Both the position numbers and the translations under genes were made by a program. The notes beneath the pieces are model-generated. The model was given only the letters and a program-made list of their open reading frames with translations, had not been told where the DNA came from and did no database searches. A DNA stretch of 64,000 nt from Dryomyza anilis. Taxonomy: Eukaryota > Arthropoda > Insecta > Diptera > Dryomyzidae. The stretch is from positions 40,507,955-40,571,954 of the forward strand of contig OX638130.1 in NCBI GenBank assembly GCA_951804985.1, given 5' to 3'. Positions 43,851 through 53,530 of the stretch are shown here, one piece after another (positions within the stretch are counted from its first letter, which is position 1; each line of letters begins with the position of its first letter).

Positions 43851-44126
43851 CTAATTATGGTATTTTTTCAACAAATTGTTGTGTATTTTCTTTCCCTTTC
43901 CTTTTATTAATATTGTCGTTGTCACGGGGGTAGTGACTGACAAAACCTTATAGGGCCCTACCCAAATTGGTGAACATTTATTTTTCTTATTTTGATTCTT
44001 CATTACAACCATTTCCCCAATTTGAAACTCAATGGGATTTAATGATTTATCGTAGCTTGTTTTAGATTTTTCTTTTACCTTTTCTTGATTTTGTCTCACT
44101 ATTTCATGCGCCCTGTAGTGGTCAAT
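43851..44126 (-). pseudogene. Integrase C-terminal domain, errantivirus-like
   Basis: The minus-strand frame reads AHEIVRQNQEKVKEKSK, LNPIEFQIGEMVVMKNQNKK, SPIWVGPYKVLSVTTPVTTT and KGKKIHNNLLKKYHN, the C-terminal tail found at the end of Pol in env-bearing gypsy elements. It starts abruptly at about 44,126 beside unrelated DNA. It is not similar to the integrase C-terminus at 46,935-47,330, so it belongs to a different element, probably the one supplying env. Confidence 0.8.
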
Positions 44127-46455
44127 GTTTCACGAAAATGTGTTTACTGGCTTCGCCAAGCGAAGCAACCGAAATGTGTAGTTTTGGATTCGGGGGGTGC
44201 ACATCTAGCTTTGCACTAACTAGCTCGTCGGATTGTCGGGGATCTTTCCTCGGCCAAAACTACTAAAACACTACAACAATAATTTATGTGCACGTTAGGT
44301 AGCAAAAAAAATAAAACAAAATCAAAATAGAATTAATAAAAACCACAGATACTAAAATAGCCGACCCTGTATACTATATTCACCAATTTCTTAAAGATTT
44401 CAAAATTAGGGAACCTGACGGTGTTGTTCGGTCCCTTTCTATACCCACCATACCTATGCCAATTATCAAAATTTATTAACTGCCACTTATGCACGCTAGC
44501 TAAATAATATTAAACTAGAATGCCAAACATGCTTTCCAAATGACGGACCATATTAATTTAAATACACATTATTTAATAAGTTTATCAAAAAAATATAATA
44601 TTTATCATTATGTTTATTTTTTAATTATTTTTTCATAATTAATTTTTCTTATTTATATTAAGTTATATTAATTCATAAATTCAAAAATCAAATAAAAATA
44701 AAAAAATACAATTTATATTTAACATTAGAAACTTTGAAAAAAAAACGCAACATTGTTTTTCTCTCAACATTTTGGGAGATTTTGTTTATGAGCAATAGCT
44801 AGAACATAATTAGAATGAACAAAAAAAAATTAGAAAAATGCAAAACAAAATATCAATGAGCAAAATATTGCGTATACGCGAGAGAGGAACGAAATGGAAA
44901 TCGGATCGCGACTTAAGATGATGGAGTCATGGACTACTCATTATGGAGCTCTGTTGCTCATCTTCCTTTTCTTTAACTCAAAATTTAATTTCTATTCCTT
45001 CTTTTTTTTTTTTAAGTTTTCATATTTTTAATTTCTTTTGTTGTTGTTAGAATATTTTTTTTTTTTTTTTTTATATTAAGCTTGTTTTAACTAAAAATGC
45101 CGCACTACTAAATGAGATACTTGTAAAAATATTTACTTGTTAGACTTACTTTGCATTATCCATCGATGCGACGTTGGGCCCAGCGACGACGACGTGTGCT
45201 GTTGTTGTTGTTATTTAAGTTAGTTAGGAATGGTTAGTAGTATGGCATTATATTATAGTTTAGTTTTCTTTCTTTTTCTTTTTCATTTCTTAAATTTGTA
45301 TATATTTTTTTTTTTTTTTTAGATTAAATTAATAAAGATTTTTAAAAATTGTTAAATCTTAAGACGATTCCATTTGTATTTCGAGAATTATTTTTAAATA
45401 ATTAATTTAATCGAGAGTTTAATTTTTGCATGTTTCTAAAAAAAAATGTTATTCAAATTTACAAATATGCGTTACATTTTTACTATTTAATTTTTAATTT
45501 TAAGATTACATATTTATTTTTAGTTTTTAAGTTTACATATTTAAGTTTTGATTTAAGTTTACGTATTTAATTTCACTTTTAGGTTCACATATTTAATTTT
45601 ACTTTTAAATAAATTATATTTTAAGTAGAATTATTAAAATAGATTAAATTATATTTTTAAGCTTTTCAACTAGATTAAATCATAGCTTTAAGTTTTAATA
45701 GATTAAATTTTAGTTGTCATATTAAAAACTATATTAAATTTTAGATTTAAGTTTTTAAAGTAGAATAAACTTTAGCTCTAGATAGAACTGATCAAATTTA
45801 GTTTAAGTAGAACTATTAAATTTTAGTTTTAATTCATTTTAGTATTAAGTTAGTTTTCGTATTAATTAATTTTTGTATTTTGCTAATACACATGAGGCTC
45901 GTCCGAGTTAATGATGCACGATGTTGAAATCGCGTGCACTCGAAATTGCAGGTTATGCAGCTGTAGCGCGGCTGGTGCCGCAGCTGGAGCGCCGGGTCGA
46001 TTAACGAACCCTCGGCCTCCGCTGGACAGGTTCAAAATCGGGATGCTATATAAAATAATATGTCACTTGAGGATTCTCTAGGGGATCACTGTTTACTCAC
46101 CCAAGTAAATCATGAAATAATCAATTTGATGATATGTTGAAATGTTAGCTAATTATGTAGCTTCTTAAATTTAAATTATTTAACTTAAATTGTATTTATT
46201 ATTTATATTTTAACAAATTAAAGGTTTTAATAACTTTTAACGAATTATAATTTCACTATGCAAGTTTAAAAATTTGGATGCGTGTGTTTAAAAAAAAAAA
46301 GAACATGTTTTATGTTCGACAGCGAAATGTAAAAGAACCCAAAATCTGGCGTGGGTGAAATAATTAGCGTCTATATACTTTATGGCTTTATGTGATAAAA
46401 CAAACGGTAACATCGCGCCACGTCCAAAATACATGAAATTAGTTTGATCGGCCTA
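44127..46455. other. Unassigned spacer with GC-richer island
   Basis: Mostly very AT-rich with T-runs, but with a GC-richer stretch at about 45,895-46,035 (CTCGGCCTCCGCTGGACAGG within it) and another at 44,120-44,270. No coding domain. It could contain a solo LTR or LTR/leader of another element; no second copy is in this window to prove it. Confidence 0.4.
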
Positions 46456-46560
46456 GCCGAATTACACTAATCATAATAATAATTTTATCTACGTTATCAT
46501 AAAGTTACTACAAATGCATTCTTTTTAATCAGATGTATATTAAATGAATTAATGCAATTA
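46456..46560. repeat. 105-bp segment duplicated inside integrase
   Basis: 104 of 105 bases match 47,331-47,435 in direct orientation. The right end abuts a near-palindrome (TGAATTAATGCAATTAATTCA). This copy lies in non-coding sequence downstream of the integrase reading frame. Confidence 0.92.
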
Positions 46561-46934
46561 ATTCATATGATTTTAATTAAATATATTATGTTTAAACATA
46601 ATTAAAGATTTGTGACAAAATCTTTAAACTGAGGTAGTGCGACACTAACTCTGTAGCGCAAAGAGTGCGCTGTACATAACGTAAATAGAGATAGCATATA
46701 GAGCACCTATGCAGCGGTGTCCAACTGCAAGTTTCGGGCCGTGATAAAATTATTTATTTTGTCCCAAAATGTTAATGTTAACATTTGATGTTAACAGCGG
46801 AATATTTTATTGATAAATACGCAAAATTTTTAGCTGCATAGAAATGGGCCATTACAAAACCAGATAATGCGAATTAAGTTTTCGAATTGAAAATTAAAGA
46901 GTCATTAAATGGAAAAAGGCAATTTCTATAAATT

Positions 46935-47330
46935 TTAATTTTTCTTTTGAATATCTTTTGCGTGATAAACACCAAGAATTTTTTTATTTTCTGTCGATAG
47001 TTCATAATATGAGGATCCTATTTTACGGTTCACTACTGCTTTAACAAAGGTTGGCGCAAGTTTTTGATTAAATTTTTTAATAGCGCTGCTCTGTACAAAA
47101 TTACGCGCAAATACTTCTTCGCCAATTTTGTACACTATTGGACGACTGCTTAAATTATATCTTCGTGCATTATTATCGTGTGATTTATTCATATTTTCTT
47201 TAGCCTGTTGTCTGATAACTTTAAGAGCATCTGGATGTTCAAGTTGGATATCGTCATTAACTAAATTAAGTTTTCTAAGCAATTCAAAGTCTTGCCCATG
47301 AATTATCATATGCTGACCGAATAATAAAAA
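46935..47330 (-). pseudogene. pol: Integrase C-terminal region of element B
   Basis: The minus strand encodes MIIHGQDFELLRKLNLVNDD, DALKVIRQQAKENMNKSHD, NLSSRPIVYKIGEEVFARNF and IGSSYYELSTENKKILGVYH, a typical integrase tail after the catalytic core. It begins just after the 105-bp foreign segment; about 50 residues of core C-terminus expected here are missing. Confidence 0.82.
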
Positions 47331-47435
47331 GCCGAATTACACTAATCATAATAATAATTTTATCTACGTTATCATAAAGTTTCTACAAATGCATTCTTTT
47401 TAATCAGATGTATATTAAATGAATTAATGCAATTA
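47331..47435 (-). repeat. 105-bp filler segment interrupting integrase
   Basis: Direct copy of 46,456-46,560 with one difference. It sits exactly between LAEYL of the core and FLLFGQHM of the C-terminal region, replacing rather than just adding sequence, and introduces stops. Confidence 0.88.
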
Positions 47436-47690
47436 AATATTCTGCTAATGGTCTGTGACTACGTTCTAATGATCCATTGGCCTGTGGGTGATAGGGTGTA
47501 ATGTGCATTTTTTTAATACCCAATAATTTGCATGTATCAGAAAATAACTTTGACACGAAATTAGAGCCATTGTCAGTTACTAGAATTTTCGGAATATTGT
47601 GGCGTGTTATAATTTCATCATAAAATGCTTTAGCCTCTGTGCTTGCGTCTGCGTCTGGTATTGATACACAGCACATATATCTTGAAATGT
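47404..47690 (-). pseudogene. pol: Integrase catalytic core of element B
   Basis: The minus strand encodes AKAFYDEIITRHNIPKILVT, then DNGSNFVS (second catalytic Asp), and ITPYHPQANGSLERSHRPLA (catalytic Glu). The core is cut after LAEYL by the filler segment. The first Asp (VYMDLVG) is in the preceding frame ending at 47,690. Confidence 0.9.
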
Positions 47691-48739
47691 TAAATGTATT
47701 TATTGCCAGATACTGTCTCGGGTAAAATTCCTACTAAGTCCATATAAACTTTATCAAATGGGCGCGTTGGTGTATCTCTCAAGTCCATTGGCATTTTTGT
47801 TAGCTTAGAACTTTTGTTAACTTGACATTTAGGGCAATTTTTTACATACTCTTTAATTTGTTTTTGCATACCCTTCCACCTAAATTGCTTTCTTATTCGA
47901 AAATATGTTTTCAGTGTGCCATGATGACCCCCTAACGGCGAGTCGTGAAAGTCTCTAATTACTGTTTTAATTTCTTCAGGATCGGTTAATACTTGACTCG
48001 AGATTGTTTCACCATCCATATCCGTTACTGTATCGTCTAAGACTGGCTTACTGAAGTCCGGTTGTGGATCTATTGCCTTTGGAGTATTTTTAGAACGGGT
48101 TTGAACTGCCGCAATTTCTGTTTCTAACTGTGGAATCCTACTTAATGCGTCAGCATTTAAATTCTTTTTGCCAGGTTTATAAATTATTTCGAACTCATAT
48201 TCTGATAATTTGTGTCTGAACCTGGCTAGCCTTGACGTTTGATCCTTTAAATTCGCTATGCTACGCAGTGGTTGATGATCCGTATAAACCGTGAATGGAC
48301 GCCCCAACAAATACGCTCTATAATTTTTTGTGGCCCATACTATTGCCAAAAATTCTCGTTCAATTGTTGAGTACCTTGTTTCTGCGTCATTCAGAGCTCT
48401 ACTTGCAAATGCGATTGGTCGATCAGAACCTGGCTCGCCCTGTGACAGCACTGCTCCTATAGCTTCTCCACTTGCATCTGTTGTCAATACAAATGGTTTT
48501 GAAAAATCTGGGTATGCTAAAATTGCTTCCTTAAGTTTTATAAATGAATCCTGGCACTTGTCTGTCCATACAAAACTGGTATCCTTCCGCAACAGTTTAT
48601 TAATCGGTAGTGTTAACCTTGCCATATTCTTAACGAATTTTCTGTAATAATTTACTAAACCTAAGAAGGCTTGTACCTGTTTCTTGGTCCTGGGTACCGG
48701 AATATTTTTTACACATTCTATTTTATCGGGATCTGGCAT
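47690..48739 (-). pseudogene. pol: RNase H and integrase zinc finger of element B
   Basis: 349 codons. In order: tether/thumb VQAFLGLVNYYRKFVKNMA, RNase H VLTTDASGEAIGAVLSQGE with IEREFLAIVWATKNYRAYL and FTVYTDHQPLRSI (catalytic Asp/Glu present), a GKKNLNADALSRIP linker, the integrase HHCC finger (DFHDSPLGGHHG ... CPKCQVN) and the start of the core (KVYMDLVGILPE). This is the best-preserved pol block in the window. It lacks its own start; frames change near 48,740 and 47,690. Confidence 0.92.
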
Positions 48740-49450
48740 TGCGCCTGACTCCGTGCATTTGTGCTAAAAAATTGCATTTTTCCGTATTTAATTTCAAATT
48801 ATTTTACCTCAATTTTTCTAACACCTTACATAGTCTAATTTCGTGCTCCATTATGTTTTTTTCCATACACAACTATATCGTCCAGATATACGAAACAATC
48901 AAGTCCCTGCAATCCTGTTAAAATGTGGTTCATTATTCTTTGAGACGTAGCGGGTGCCCCCGTCAATCCAAATGGCATCTTATTAAATTCAAAATGTCCC
49001 AAGCCCATGCTGAACGCTGTTTTTTCTCTGTGGCGTTAATCCACTAGCACTTGGTGATAACCACTTGCAAGATCTAGTGTTGAAAAATACCTACTGTGAC
49101 CTAATTGATCCAAAATTTCATCAATACGAGGTATTGGAAATACTTGTTTAATCGTTGCGTCATTCAATTTTCTGAAATATATTACCAGTCTCCATTTTTT
49201 CTGTCCGTCCTTGCCACTCTTTTTAGGTACCAACAATAGTGGTGAATTCCAAGGCGACGTGCTATATCGTCGTCTAATAACTTCTGCACCTGTTTGTTGA
49301 TTTCTTCTCTGTGAATATGTGGTAATTTATATTGTTTTCGGTTGATCGGAGGTTGGCCGTCTATTGTGGGGATTTCATGTTTTAAAATAGGTGTATACGA
49401 TAGCTCATCCCCCTCTAACAGAAATACATCATGGTATGACGCACATATTT
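48740..49450 (-). pseudogene. pol: Reverse transcriptase of element B
   Basis: Broken frames encode the RT: MLVPKKSGKDGQKKWRLVIY, LNDATIKQVFPIPRIDEILD and RYFSTLDLASGYHQVLVD (49,036-49,236), then a stop, then [15 protein letters not shown] near 48,970-49,000 and [14 protein letters not shown] (YLDD) near 48,880. Several stops and frameshifts follow before RNase H. The blocks closely match those of element A. Confidence 0.88.
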
Positions 49451-49586
49451 TTTCTATGGATGCCTTCTATTCAACATTTGCATTTGGATCCAATTTTAAT
49501 GAGTCAAATAGTTTGCATATTCTGTGTCGTATGTTTATGCTTTGTACGCTATTCATTGTGCCACTCACTGGTTACATACATTTATT

Positions 49587-50426
49587 TTAATTTGAAAATT
49601 TGAGCTGTATGTTCTTATTCAATATTATATCTTTTTCTGTTGAGTTGAGTTGAGTTCTGGCGATACCTTTAGATATTGCTGTTATTTTTATTTCTTCACT
49701 GTATAATATTTTGTTTATTTCATCTAGTGATCTGAGTGGTAGTGTTACAATTTTATTTTTGTTTCTGTCTATAAAGGAATAAAAGGGATTTTCCACTGCA
49801 TTGATGATTGCGTGGTTCCACAGATTATCTCGTCCAAGTATACCGTCTGCCGGAACTCCCTGATCCTGCATTATTGTATGTAACGTCAGACTGATCTTTC
49901 TATGTTCCATATGTTGAATTTCAATTGATCCTGCGGTGGTCACATGTCCCCCAAATGCTCCGCTCGGATCTTTTGTGTCTTTTAAATTTCTCTCTAGCTT
50001 ATTATCTAATGCACTCCACTTTACCAAGTTAGAGTCTGCACCAGAATCTACTAGTAATATTAGTTTCCCATTTTTTGCTTCCTTACAAGGAATTTCTATA
50101 AAGACATCATTTAATTTTGATATATGTCTGAATTCCCCATGTCTACTATAAATAATGCGATTTTTCTTTGATTTTGTATATAAACTTAATTTTAATTCCT
50201 TAATATTTTCAAAATATTTACTCATATTTTTATTTATGCTATCAATTCCTGAAGTTATCAGATCATTTAATTTCTTCTTATTTTCTTCTATACATATCCT
50301 ATTTATTATGCAATCATAAAAATTATTTTTTGGTGTTAATGCTATTATGCCAAAGACGTTCAACGTTAAAACAATTAGTGAACAAAAATTATTTACCATT
50401 GATAGCGAACGTATCCCCTGCCGCAC
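49587..50426 (-). CDS. pro: Protease region of element B
   Basis: 279 codons. N-terminal part with a hydrophobic segment (FCSLIVLTLNVFGIIAL, about residues 14-30) and a charged helix, then RHGEFRHISKLNDVFIEIP, the retropepsin active site LILLVDSGADSNLVKW and the later VPADGILGRDNLWN block. This places a hydrophobic segment just before the protease, as in element A gag (about residues 472-490). It presumably derives from a gag-pro frame whose connection to gag (50,549) is broken by a frameshift or stop near 50,430-50,550. Confidence 0.82.
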   Translation of the reverse strand: MRQGIRSLSMVNNFCSLIVLTLNVFGIIALTPKNNFYDCIINRICIEENKKKLNDLITSGIDSINKNMSKYFENIKELKLSLYTKSKKNRIIYSRHGEFRHISKLNDVFIEIPCKEAKNGKLILLVDSGADSNLVKWSALDNKLERNLKDTKDPSGAFGGHVTTAGSIEIQHMEHRKISLTLHTIMQDQGVPADGILGRDNLWNHAIINAVENPFYSFIDRNKNKIVTLPLRSLDEINKILYSEEIKITAISKGIARTQLNSTEKDIILNKNIQLKFSN

Positions 50427-50548
50427 ACGGCGTCTGATTCACAATTCCTATCTTCGTTGGCCTGATGTCGCAACTTGTCTTGGGTTCCCAGATAATTGGC
50501 CTATTCTGGGCCCCTAACAGTTTCCCTTATGCGGGTAGACTCAAAATT

Positions 50549-51787
50549 TTATTTTGCGTAACAGTTTTCCAACGTATGCCCGATTCTTGCACACCATTTA
50601 CATTTATTTAAATCTTTCTTATTATTATTGTTGTTGTTATTATTATTATTTCCATTTCTCCTATCGTCATTATTATTATTATTTTGACGACTATTACTAT
50701 TGGTATTACCATTATTATTGTTATAGTTATTTTCATTGTTGTAATTATTATTTCTATTATTATTGTTAGTTTTCCTATTATTGTTGTCATATCTTCTATT
50801 ATTATTGTTATTATTATAATTCCTATTATTTTCATTATTATTATAATTCCTATTGTTGTGGTTATTATTACCACGAGCATTATAATAGCTTTTATTGGCT
50901 TGCGTATTGTTCGTGAAGCCATCATAATAGTTGTTATTTTGCGTTTTTTGTTTTCTTGTAAGTTGCTGCTCTGGTTCATTCATTTTCTGTGCACATCTTC
51001 GGTTCATTTCGTGCCCATAGGTCTCACATCCTTGACAGTATGGAGTATTTTTCCGACTGACGCACTCGTCCCGCGTGTGTCCTACATTACCGCAAAATGA
51101 ACATGGGGTTTCCACTTTATTTCTTTCGTTTGTGTTTTTTATTCTGATTTCTCCACATGTGGGGTGTGAGGCTCTGCTAAAAAGCACCTCTGCGGCACTA
51201 TGCGATGTTTCTCTTACACGTCCACTTTGTATCGTCTCCAACGTTTCTACCGCTTCCTCTATCAGTGAATCTAGTGAGTCTGCCTTATTATTTAGCATGT
51301 GAATTTTCAGTGTGCTGTCCTTAAGGCCTACCTTAAAAGTCTTTTGTATGGATTTATCTAATTCTATTAGCATTGCTTCGTCCCCTCTGCCATTATATTT
51401 TTCATTTATTAATTCCACCGCCTTTGTTTTTAGTACATTTAGGCGTCTTGCAAAAGGTCGAATTTCTTCGGTAGATTTTTGATATGTCTCCTTTATTTCA
51501 TTTATCACTGAGTCTAATGTTACGGTTTTAAGATATGTCCTATTTATTAAAGTATATAATTCATCTAATCCGCTAAATTGAATACCTTTTACTAGGTCGA
51601 ATGCATCTCCATACATTCTTAGCTTAACACACGATAAAAATTCTTGAAGCTCTGTTTCTTTTGTTGACTTTACCGCTAAATCACATCCTTGTATGAATTT
51701 ACATACTTCTGAGGGTAAATCATTGGAGGCCGTGCCTGAGAACATCGCGTGAGGACACAAATTTGTGTGTCCCAAATTTGTACCCAC
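50549..51787 (-). CDS. gag: Gag polyprotein of element B
   Basis: 412 codons from ATG (51,787). A capsid-like N-terminal two thirds (KFIQGCDLAV, LRMYGDAFDLVKG, RPFARRLNVLKTKAVEL) matches element A. Two zinc knuckles CSFCGNVGHTRDEC and CQGCETYGHEMNRRC are intact. They are followed by an about 110-residue Asn-rich stretch (mostly N with R, Y, D) and a third knuckle CKWCARIGHTLENC. Ends at 50,549. It probably packages element RNA; the poly-Asn linker is unusual and reflects (AAT/AAC)n expansion. Confidence 0.9.
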   Translation of the reverse strand: MGTNLGHTNLCPHAMFSGTASNDLPSEVCKFIQGCDLAVKSTKETELQEFLSCVKLRMYGDAFDLVKGIQFSGLDELYTLINRTYLKTVTLDSVINEIKETYQKSTEEIRPFARRLNVLKTKAVELINEKYNGRGDEAMLIELDKSIQKTFKVGLKDSTLKIHMLNNKADSLDSLIEEAVETLETIQSGRVRETSHSAAEVLFSRASHPTCGEIRIKNTNERNKVETPCSFCGNVGHTRDECVSRKNTPYCQGCETYGHEMNRRCAQKMNEPEQQLTRKQKTQNNNYYDGFTNNTQANKSYYNARGNNNHNNRNYNNNENNRNYNNNNNNRRYDNNNRKTNNNNRNNNYNNENNYNNNNGNTNSNSRQNNNNNDDRRNGNNNNNNNNNNKKDLNKCKWCARIGHTLENCYAK

Positions 51788-52110
51788 ATATTTTTTATCT
51801 GAATTAAATTAGATTAATAATTTAATTAATTGCAGTTATTGCTAAGTACGACAACAAGAATTCTACGTACGCGCAATAATACCACAAACAAGAACAATTT
51901 CACGCACATGCAGCAAGCAACAACAGCGCTACGCATAAGCATAGGCTGTAATGCAACAACATCAAATGAAGCAACAACAACTGCATAGACTACGCAACAA
52001 CAAAGCACACAGCGATCGACACAAGAAAGAGGATAAAAGGAGACACAATTGCAGCAGTCAGGCAGTTCGATGCTGGCGACGACCTCGTACACATCAAACT
52101 CGTAGTAGTA

Positions 52111-52350
52111 GCGGTTGGAGGCATTAACTCCCCAATTGTAGTTATAGTGGTTGGAGGCATTAACTCCCCAAATAGTAGTAGTAGCGGTTGGAGGCATTAA
52201 CTCCCCAATTGTAGTTATAGCGGATCGTGGCATTAACTCGCCAAACTAGTATTAAGTTACTTTAAGATTTAATAAGTATTTTATTATATCGGCTGGAGTC
52301 ATTAACTCCCCAAACGTATTAATAGCAGATCGAGGCATTAACTCGCCAAA
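52111..52350 (-). repeat. Six-hairpin leader array of element B
   Basis: Six copies of a unit with core GCATTAA flanked by complementary tetramers: GGAG..CTCC at 52,117, 52,153, 52,190 and 52,295, and CG(T/A)G..CTCG at 52,226 and 52,331. The sixth copy changes both sides (CGAG..CTCG), keeping the pairing. In the element RNA (minus strand) the loop is UUAAUGC. The array lies between the pre-gag ORF and gag. Confidence 0.85.
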
Positions 52351-52457
52351 CTAGTATTAAGCTTGAATAAGTATTATAAAATAGCAAATAAGATATTAAA
52401 CCCACTGAAGGCACAATAAAAAAACTGAATAACAATACTTAAATAAAACTAATCTTT

Positions 52458-53185
52458 TCATTTATCTATTTTTCTGTAAACGAACCCTGGACAAAACCGG
52501 CGAGTATATCTCAGCCCGAGAAACTTCGTTACAATCGGAACCAAATGGTTATCCATTTTTACAATATGTTCGATACCCATTTTAAATTCCGGGAAATTTA
52601 TTTTTTCTGTGTGACTTATTTCACTGTTTTTTACAGCTTCCTTGTGTATCAATGAGTCGTTGGTTACTAACTCTAATTCTTGCTGTAGTAGTCTATTTCC
52701 ATCTTCTAATTGTACAATTCTTTTTGTGCATCTGTGATACTACCATACTCAGCCCTGAATCGGGCACTTCTAGAGGTTTCCGGTGTGTCTATGTAATTCC
52801 GGTTTTCAATAATTTCCCCTAATTTTCCTCTATTTTCGTCTAAGTGTTCTGCGTGATCCAAAATTTTTTTAATTTGATCTCTTAAGCAATTATTCAATTT
52901 TTTTAATTCTGTTAACTCTGTCTCTAATTTTTCTTTCTCTGTTCTGCTAAAATATGTCTTAGCTTCTATTATTTCTAAAAATGATAAAAATATTATGTCT
53001 GCTTCTTCTATTCTCGTGACAGCAGTGGTTCTAATCTTTTCTCTAACTAGCTGAATATAGTCTTTTGAACCGTTTATTCTTTTAATCAAACGTTAAAGCA
53101 AACGTTCAATGAAAAGTCCAATTTTTCCATATAATTTTGTTGTTTCATGTTGTGCCTTTTTTAATTCTGATTGAAGAGTTTCCAT
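52458..53185 (-). pseudogene. Pre-gag coiled-coil ORF of element B
   Basis: From ATG at 53,185 the minus strand encodes METLQSELKKAQHETTKLYG, then one in-frame TAA near 53,096, then an open run (53,089-52,706) with IFLSFLEIIEAKTYFSRTEK, LETELTELKKLNNCLRDQIK and ILDHAEHLDENRG. After a frameshift near 52,700 it continues through a Q/E-rich heptad stretch to a C-terminal part (INFPEFKMGIEHIVKMDNHL) ending at 52,458. About 240 residues, strongly coiled-coil. It lies between PBS and gag. No known family recognised; it could be a separate leader protein or a diverged errantivirus gag. Confidence 0.6.
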
Positions 53186-53284
53186 TAAACGTATCAGTTT
53201 AAGATATTTTTTCCAACGAAACTATTCTAATTTTCTCAAAATTGTTTAAATTTTCCTCTATCTAGAGTGTTTGGTTCTTAAACC

Positions 53285-53294
53285 GGCTGCGCCA
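53285..53294 (-). other. Primer binding site of element B
   Basis: The minus strand reads TTTAACA, T, then TGGCGCAGCCGGTTT. Same TGGCGCAGCCGGT core as element A, one base after the LTR end. Confidence 0.85.
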
Positions 53295-53295
53295 A

Positions 53296-53530
53296 TGTTA
53301 AAGTTCCTATTTCATCACCAAAAATAAGACATTTAATAAATAACAACTCTTACTCCATTTCCAGTTTATCCTTTTTATAACTTTTATTTCTTTTTACTGT
53401 TCAACTTGTGAACTCACTTCCTAATCTAATAACAACTCTCTTAAGAACTAAATAACTAAAGCTTATATACTAATACTTAAACTAAGTTTCAATGCTACTT
53501 TCCCAAACATCTTTTGCTGTTTTTCTTTAG
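53296..53530 (-). repeat. 5' LTR remnant of element B
   Basis: About 235 bp, nearly identical to the first 230 bp (plus-strand order) of the LTR at 35,114 up to TTTTGCTGTTTTTCTTTA. The other about 400 bp (U3 side) is missing, so this LTR lost its promoter end. Confidence 0.88.

Larger units (their letters stand above)
35114..53530 (-). mobile_element. Composite gypsy-type provirus region B
   Basis: Bounded by the same LTR family at 35,114-35,750 (with PPT, so 3' LTR) and 53,296-53,530 (with PBS, so 5' LTR remnant), both minus strand. At 18.4 kb it is over twice a normal gypsy element. It contains two unlike integrase C-termini (46,935-47,330 and 43,851-44,126), two env copies and a non-homologous spacer, so it is a composite or nested pair rather than one element. 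Gag, protease and RT are related to element A; env is of the insect errantivirus / baculovirus F type. Confidence 0.75.

Noticed and set aside
50554..51100. Plus-strand and other-frame ORFs rich in Tyr, Ile or Thr
   Set aside because: Shadows of the Asn-repeat codons of gag on the other strand or in shifted frames.
52111..52350. CRISPR-like repeat array
   Set aside because: Repeats are short, imperfect and unevenly spaced within a eukaryotic retrotransposon leader; no cas genes.
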